Origin: Embiotoca jacksoni
Taxonomy: Eukaryota; Chordata; Actinopteri; Embiotocidae
Length of the DNA: 64,000 bases
NCBI GenBank assembly: GCA_022577435.1
Contig: JAKOON010000011.1
Span: forward strand, 12,447,198 to 12,511,197
Direction: 5' to 3'
The position numbers were made by a program, and so were the translations under genes. The number at the start of each line of letters is the position of its first letter. The first letter of the stretch is position 1. Of this stretch, positions 59,031 to 64,000 are shown in pieces. Under the pieces are notes generated by a model. The model was not told the origin of the DNA and ran no database searches. It was given only the letters and a program-made list of their open reading frames with translations.

Positions 59031-59705
59031 ATAAGCCCCGCCCCCTTCCGGTGCGGCTACCGGAGCTCAAGCAGCGGTGGAGCAGCGGAGAACAGCTGTA
59101 CAGGCGGGATACTTTCACCTCTAACTCCGCCAGTTCTCGGTTTATTCCGACAATAGGTGATTGTTGAAGCGGTGAGGAGATGAACCAGGTCGGTTTCGGT
59201 GAGTTTCACTTTGTTTTTGTGAGTTCAGTTAACGAGTTATTGAAGCTCCTCTCTTTTGAGACAAACTGGATTTGGTTGTATCTTTCTGTTTGATAATGAA
59301 AATGCAAGTTCGAATATTCTCGCTCTGGACATCTTTTTTTTTTAGTTAAGTTTGTGTTTTTGAGTTAATTTTGTGGTTTTGAGTAACTGTGGAAATGTAA
59401 AGGCCAACGGCGGGAGAAGGAACACTCCGCCGCCGCCATTTTTTTTTTTTTTTTTTGTGAACTGTGTCCGGTAATAAAACGAAATATTTCTCTGGATAAT
59501 TGAGAAGTTTTCCGACTGCTGATACGGAGACTTTATTCTCTGTTCGGACCGTCGTACAGACCCGGTTTCTGCCCCCGGGGAGAGTCTTCCAGGAGATCGG
59601 ACGTGGAGTCGGGAGTGAAGCCGTTGGTGAGAGCGCGCTCCCGCGACGGCAGATGGTGCGCGCGTCACCCAGGACACGTCCAGCATGTACAGGTGAGACT
59701 CAGTG
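59030..59705 (+). promoter_or_regulatory. CpG-rich promoter-like region with plus-strand donors
   Basis: GC-rich with many CpGs. Two plus-strand exon ends are visible: GAACCAGGTCGGTTTCG|GTGAGT (about 59,197) and CAGCATGTACAG|GTGAGA (about 59,692). These look like alternative first exons of an unidentified plus-strand transcript running toward, and antisense to, epb41l4a. I found no downstream exon I can recognise. Confidence 0.4.
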
Positions 59706-61143
59706 AAACACCGCTGTTAAAGTAGTTGAACTAACATGTGAAAACACTGAAGTGAACAGGAACTGACATCCTGCCTGAGTGTGACGGAGCATTTAAGGAG
59801 TTGAAGTGTCACTGCTGTTCTGTGTTGATGTTTGACTTGAATTTTAAAGAGGATCTACCTTTTACACCTGGAAACAATTAAAAGTTCTCCTTGAAAGGGA
59901 CAATATCCGCATCTGTTGTGGCAACGCTCCACATACAACATTTAGACTGTTTGTGTGTTTTGGCCAATAAAGCAGCTTATATTATAGCCTGTCGAGGCTA
60001 ATGTGAGCTTGCGAACAGCCAGGACCGTATCTGAGAGTGGGATGTTCTCGAATACACGACCACCTGCACTGTTTCAGATATCACTCCTACAAACAATCTG
60101 CACTGATATTCAGATCAATAATGCCTCATTATTCATGTTTCATTGTTGATATTTGACGAGCAGCTGTCTGAGGACATCCGAAAAACAGAAAACCCAGTTC
60201 GGCATTTTACTTCTCTGACAAACACAGCATAGACACACACTTTTAAACGGGAGGGCATGTATTTTATAGGGGTTAAACGGGGGAAATCTTGGTAGGAGAT
60301 GAGTCAAGGGGCTGCCTCAGGGACTTGTGGGTAATCGACAGGGAGTGTCAGTTGTCTTGATAACAGGTAGAGGAGGAACCATCTTTGAACTAAAACATGA
60401 AAACAGGAAGTTTATTACTAACAAACTGACAGAGAAGCAGCAGCTCACAGGAATTCCTACCAAGAAACATTTATATTCTTTTTATATTTGTCTGTTTTGT
60501 ATTTATATGTTTGTCTGTGCTGCACAACACTTAGCACCTACCCTCTACCCTGGACTGGCCCCGATTATCAATTATTACACCTACTGTTGATCTGGACCCG
60601 ACCCCCACCGGTGTTGTCGTCGCCCCCTTGGAGAACGATGCAATCTGATTGGCTCCCCCGACACTCTGTAGAACACAAACAAGTTTCCTTGAGTCTTTCC
60701 TTCACCCCCTTCCTTCCTTCCTTCCTTGGCTCCTTCTTTCGTTCTTTTCCTCCTTACCTCACTTCCTTATAAGGTATTTCCTCCGTCTGTCTGTCAGTCA
60801 AACCGTCAGGCTCCACCAGCTGCTTCCTGTTAACACAGAATCAATGTCAATCAAACAAATACCAACCCGCCATGATGTCACCTGTTGTGAATCTGGCCAA
60901 ATATTGTTGTGTTTGAGTCCTAATATCTAATGAATGCTGGACCTCCAGAAAACTGATCAAAATTATTTGTGGAAAACATTTATTGACTTTGTATTTCAGG
61001 AAAGAGGTTGATGCTTTTTGAATGGGAGTCTGTTGGAGCCAGAGGTTTTTTTAGGACACATTGTAGTCTGTGGATACAACATGTCATAATACTGTGTACT
61101 GTGTATGATTCTCCTCACACAGCAGCTGGACTGTTGAACTCAC
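59706..61143. other. no recognised gene
   Basis: Contains a (TTCC)n run (60,703-60,726) and a family A copy. Further 3' exons of epb41l4a should lie here or beyond, but I could not identify them with confidence. Confidence 0.4.
60903..61050 (+). repeat. dispersed repeat family A, partial copy
   Basis: GTGTTTGAGTCCTAATATCT, TTGTGGAAAACATTTATTGA, GATGCTTTTTGAATGGGAGT and TGTTGGAGCCAGAGG. Confidence 0.7.
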
Positions 61144-63071
61144 TGTATGTGTTTCCATGTTTGGGCATCAGCACTGTGCCTATAAAGAAGAGACAAGGTT
61201 AGCATTAGCCACGAACACATAATAACAGTTACAGTATTAGCATTTTTCTTAGCATCAGCTTCGGTTTACTGACGATCTGGCGCGGCAGCGGGAGCTTGAG
61301 TCAGAACCCTGGTCACCACGACGACCGCTAGATGTGAACAGGAAGAGGATATCAAAGGGAGACTTCTGACAGAAAAGGTCGTCAGACAAGTCTTTTCTTT
61401 TATTACCGGGTCTTTGTTCTTCTTCGCCGTCGCTCGCTCTTACTCGCCGTCTTCTCTGATTCGCTGCCGCTGCTTGTGTTGCCATGGGAACGAGACCTGC
61501 TGGTCAGAGTTTACCACAAGAAGTTCAGAACCCTCCCAAACCAATCACAACAGTGAAATAAAAGTTATTTATTGAAAGTTTTTAATGTGAAAACATGTTG
61601 TCAGTTTTCGATTTGAACGTAGTTAGATTTATATTTTTGTTGTTTTTACAGTTTTAAGTTAAATATTTCATCTTTTTACTTTTATTTTGTAAATAAAAGG
61701 AGAAAATTAAAACGTGACCTCTTCCTCTGCGCTATGATTGGTCGATCTCCATCCAGACTTCTGCTGCGCCTGAAACACCAACAGGAAAACAGATCATCCT
61801 TTTTCTTCTTTCCCTCTCTTTCTGTCGCTTTCTTCTCGTCTTACCTGTGTGGTCTTTCTCCATCTTTTTCTTCTTTGGTGTTTGGAGGAAATTTGGGGTT
61901 GAACAGGCCACTTGAATGAAGTGTTTAGATCAAAGCAGTAATCAGATTACACTTAGGGAGTGGTCAGTTTACACATTACACACATGCGGCTCCTTTATAA
62001 TGAACAATAAATGTGAAGATAGTATGTTCTTTGACAGTGTACATTTCACATGTAAATGTTTGTTCTTTTCTGATTTACCTCACAGGGCCACTGTTTTCCC
62101 ATGGTGCATTGGGCTTCACTTGGTCCTGCTCTGCTCTGCACTCTGACCTGCACACAAGACAAACTGCATCACATGATGTCATATCTCTCTCTCGCTCTCA
62201 CGCCCCCACAGCTCTCTTACCACTTTACAGCTGGTGGTGCCATCTGTTTCGTCACCGGTTCACTGGTGACACTCGCTGTCCGATTGGCTGTAAAAAAGGA
62301 GAGGGGGCGGAGTCAATGAAATATTTATATTGGCTCACCAGACAGCAGGTTTCATAACTACAGGTTTAACAATCATATTTAAAAATTAATAATCAATAAG
62401 ACTTTTTGTCCTGTCAGATTATAGGTAAAAGAAAATGTTATATTCAATTTAATGGTCGTAAAAACAGGAAATAGTTAAGTTTATCTATTCTGGATGTCAA
62501 ATGTAATGTGTTTGTAAGATGTGTATAAACCAAGGCAAGCTCAGACTGTACGCACTGCGATGCTCTGGTCTCACACCAACAGTTGTTGTTGTTGTTTTGT
62601 TGTTGGCAGCTCTGGATCTCGGTTGGCCGACGTTCAGCCGAGGAAGAGTCACAGAGGAAGAACGAGCAACACTACATGACAGAGAGACCAAGAGCCGTTG
62701 AACACACGGAGAGAATTCATCAAACACGGTATGAATACTGATGTCATTTTATCCACTTTTTATAAACAACCTGTGTTAATTATACAACAAAGACTTGTGA
62801 CACAACAACAAAAAAACATTAAAAAAAATAACCAAAAATTATAAATAAACATTCAACCTCAATCTAATAAACATCATAAATAAGATCAAAATAAAAAGAA
62901 GGAACAGAGTCTGAAAAATATTCTACAAGTGTGTGTGTGTGTGTGTGTGTGTTTACCTGTTGTGTTTCAGTTTGTGTGTTAACGGATTCAACTCCGACAT
63001 CCTGAACAAAATAAACAAAGTTTTCGTAGGTCAGTGAATTAATCAGAATTAAATATTAAACATGATACTTT

Positions 63072-63104
<33 letters not shown>

Positions 63105-63975
63105 AGACCTAAAGAAGGCATGATGTTCGACACAACATCTCCACAGACGTTTACAGTCACATCGATCAGACGTCTGAAAGAAGAACGACGTCTCTGAACC
63201 CTGAAACACACACGCACACACATACACACACAAAAGACATGCACATGAACACAAACACATAAACATGTACACAATCATACATGCTCTCGCACAAACACGT
63301 TTCTTTACGTTTCTGTTCCACAAAAAGCTTTTCTTAAAAGTCCAAAATGTATGTATTTATTTATATTTCTATATTGTCTGATTACCATCATCGTCACCAT
63401 TATCAGTAACATTAGCGTTGCACTGCTGCAGGTACCAGCCCTGGAAGTACGACTAGCATTAGCATCAGTCAGCCAATAGAAACTCACGTTTTTCCCGAAA
63501 ACTCTCAGCTCAAACGTCTCGTGTCTGAAGTGAAGCTTGGTGATTCTCTGCCTGAAGGAAACATCACCGCTGTTACACGACAGGTCACACGGTCACGCCA
63601 CAGGTCACACGGTCACGCCACAGGTCACACGGTCACGCCATAGGTCACATGCTAACGCGGTTTTAGAACTTGAAAAAACAGACTGGGTCCAGATGAACAA
63701 AGATAGTTAGTGACGTATCCCTCCTACCAGAAATATTTTCCAACCAGCACTTTGTTCTTGTAGATGACCACGCCGTCTGGAGTTGGACCCAGGAAGTACT
63801 CGGTCTGGTTCTCCCCCTGCAAGGAATCGTGGGAGCGAAGATGCAAAGGGCGTAAGCTCAGTCTGCCGCGCAATAAAACAGGTGATCGACAAGGAGGTGT
63901 TTTAAGAGTTGGTGTGTGTTTGATCGAGATCTTACGTAGGCGGCGAACAGAGAGACGCCGTACATTTGCAGAGAG
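61144..63975 (-). CDS. epb41l4a: band 4.1-like protein 4A, internal exons (partial at both ends)
   Basis: FERM-domain protein of the cortical cytoskeleton (NBL4). Exons on the minus strand: 63,936-63,975; 63,728-63,816; 63,488-63,551; 63,109-63,200; 62,957-63,001; 62,577-62,671; 62,221-62,287; 62,079-62,147; 61,845-61,910; 61,719-61,769; 61,407-61,496; 61,270-61,327; and possibly 61,144-61,179. The first twelve join in frame. They encode the FERM F3 lobe (LQMYGVSLFAAY, GENQTEYFLGPTPDGVVIYK, VGKYFW, RITKLHFRHETFELRVFGKN, ETSFFF...CCVEHHAFFR) and then a low-complexity tail with NAPWENSGP, SGLFNPKFPP and GNTSSGSESE, each matching EPB41L4A in order. The thirteenth (..AQTWKHIQ) also matches but is out of phase with exon twelve, so an exon or splice site is missed. 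The N-terminal half lies beyond the right edge; the C-terminal end is not found. Confidence 0.9.
62930..62952. repeat. epb41l4a: (GT)n microsatellite at an epb41l4a donor
   Basis: (CA)n in the pre-mRNA starting at intron position +4 of the exon 62,957-63,001. Confidence 0.9.
63074..63102. repeat. epb41l4a: (GT)n microsatellite near an epb41l4a donor
   Basis: Lies seven bases inside the intron after the exon 63,109-63,200, whose donor is the weak GTCTCT. Confidence 0.9.
63581..63650. repeat. epb41l4a: 20-bp minisatellite, about 3.5 copies
   Basis: CAGGTCACACGGTCACGCCA repeated three times exactly and then partly, in an epb41l4a intron. Confidence 0.95.
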
Positions 63976-64000
63976 CTGCAGAGAGACAGGAAGAGACGTT

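Noticed and set aside
59342..59686. Minus-strand ORF reading ..GFTPDSTSDLLEDSPRG.. as a possible last exon of epb41l4a
   Set aside because: An in-frame TGA lies upstream with no usable acceptor between it and the open stretch; it sits in a CpG island where long open frames arise by chance.
1..64000. CRISPR arrays, bacterial operons, phage or plasmid features
   Set aside because: Spaced repeats here are micro- and minisatellites; the genes, introns and SINEs are vertebrate.

Overview
The window is nuclear DNA from a ray-finned fish, most likely a percomorph teleost. It has vertebrate genes with GT-AG introns, CpG-rich promoters, dense (CA)n/(GT)n arrays, tRNA-derived SINEs of teleost type, a decayed mariner element and other dispersed fish repeats. 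Bacterial concepts such as operons, RBS and CRISPR do not apply.

Layout. Positions 1-1,500 hold the 5' end of rpl17 (minus strand, running off the left edge), with a SNORD58-type C/D snoRNA in each of its first two coding introns. From 4.2 to 21.3 kb lies mfhas1 (minus): one 2.95-kb exon coding LRR, ROC and COR regions, an intron of about 11.8 kb full of tandem and dispersed repeats, and a short exon coding the conserved C-terminus. An intron in its 3' UTR is also predicted.

From 23.3 to 38.3 kb there is an array of four head-to-tail units of about 4.4 kb. Each carries one intact minus-strand gene for a 205-213 aa apolipoprotein-L-like membrane-hairpin protein. The non-coding DNA of the units is nearly identical, but the coding sequence around the hairpin differs strongly. 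This is the most interesting feature of the window: a young tandem family that looks like it is diversifying.

From 38.8 to 50.5 kb lies lmbrd2 (minus): 17 coding exons that can be joined in frame to 711 aa, plus a 5' non-coding exon. Inverted mariner fragments sit in its introns. From about 54.3 to 57.4 kb is ppp1r3b (plus; one coding exon; glycogen-targeting subunit of PP1). From 61.1 kb to the right edge is the middle of epb41l4a (minus; FERM domain F3 lobe and part of the tail).

The unique genes are unrelated in function: ribosome, ROCO signalling, LMBR1-type membrane protein, glycogen metabolism, cortical cytoskeleton. In human, MFHAS1 and PPP1R3B are near neighbours on 8p23.1 while RPL17, LMBRD2 and EPB41L4A lie elsewhere, so the order here is rearranged. 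ERI1, which sits between MFHAS1 and PPP1R3B in human, was not seen. All exon calls were made by eye from splice sites and remembered family sequence; none was checked by alignment software.
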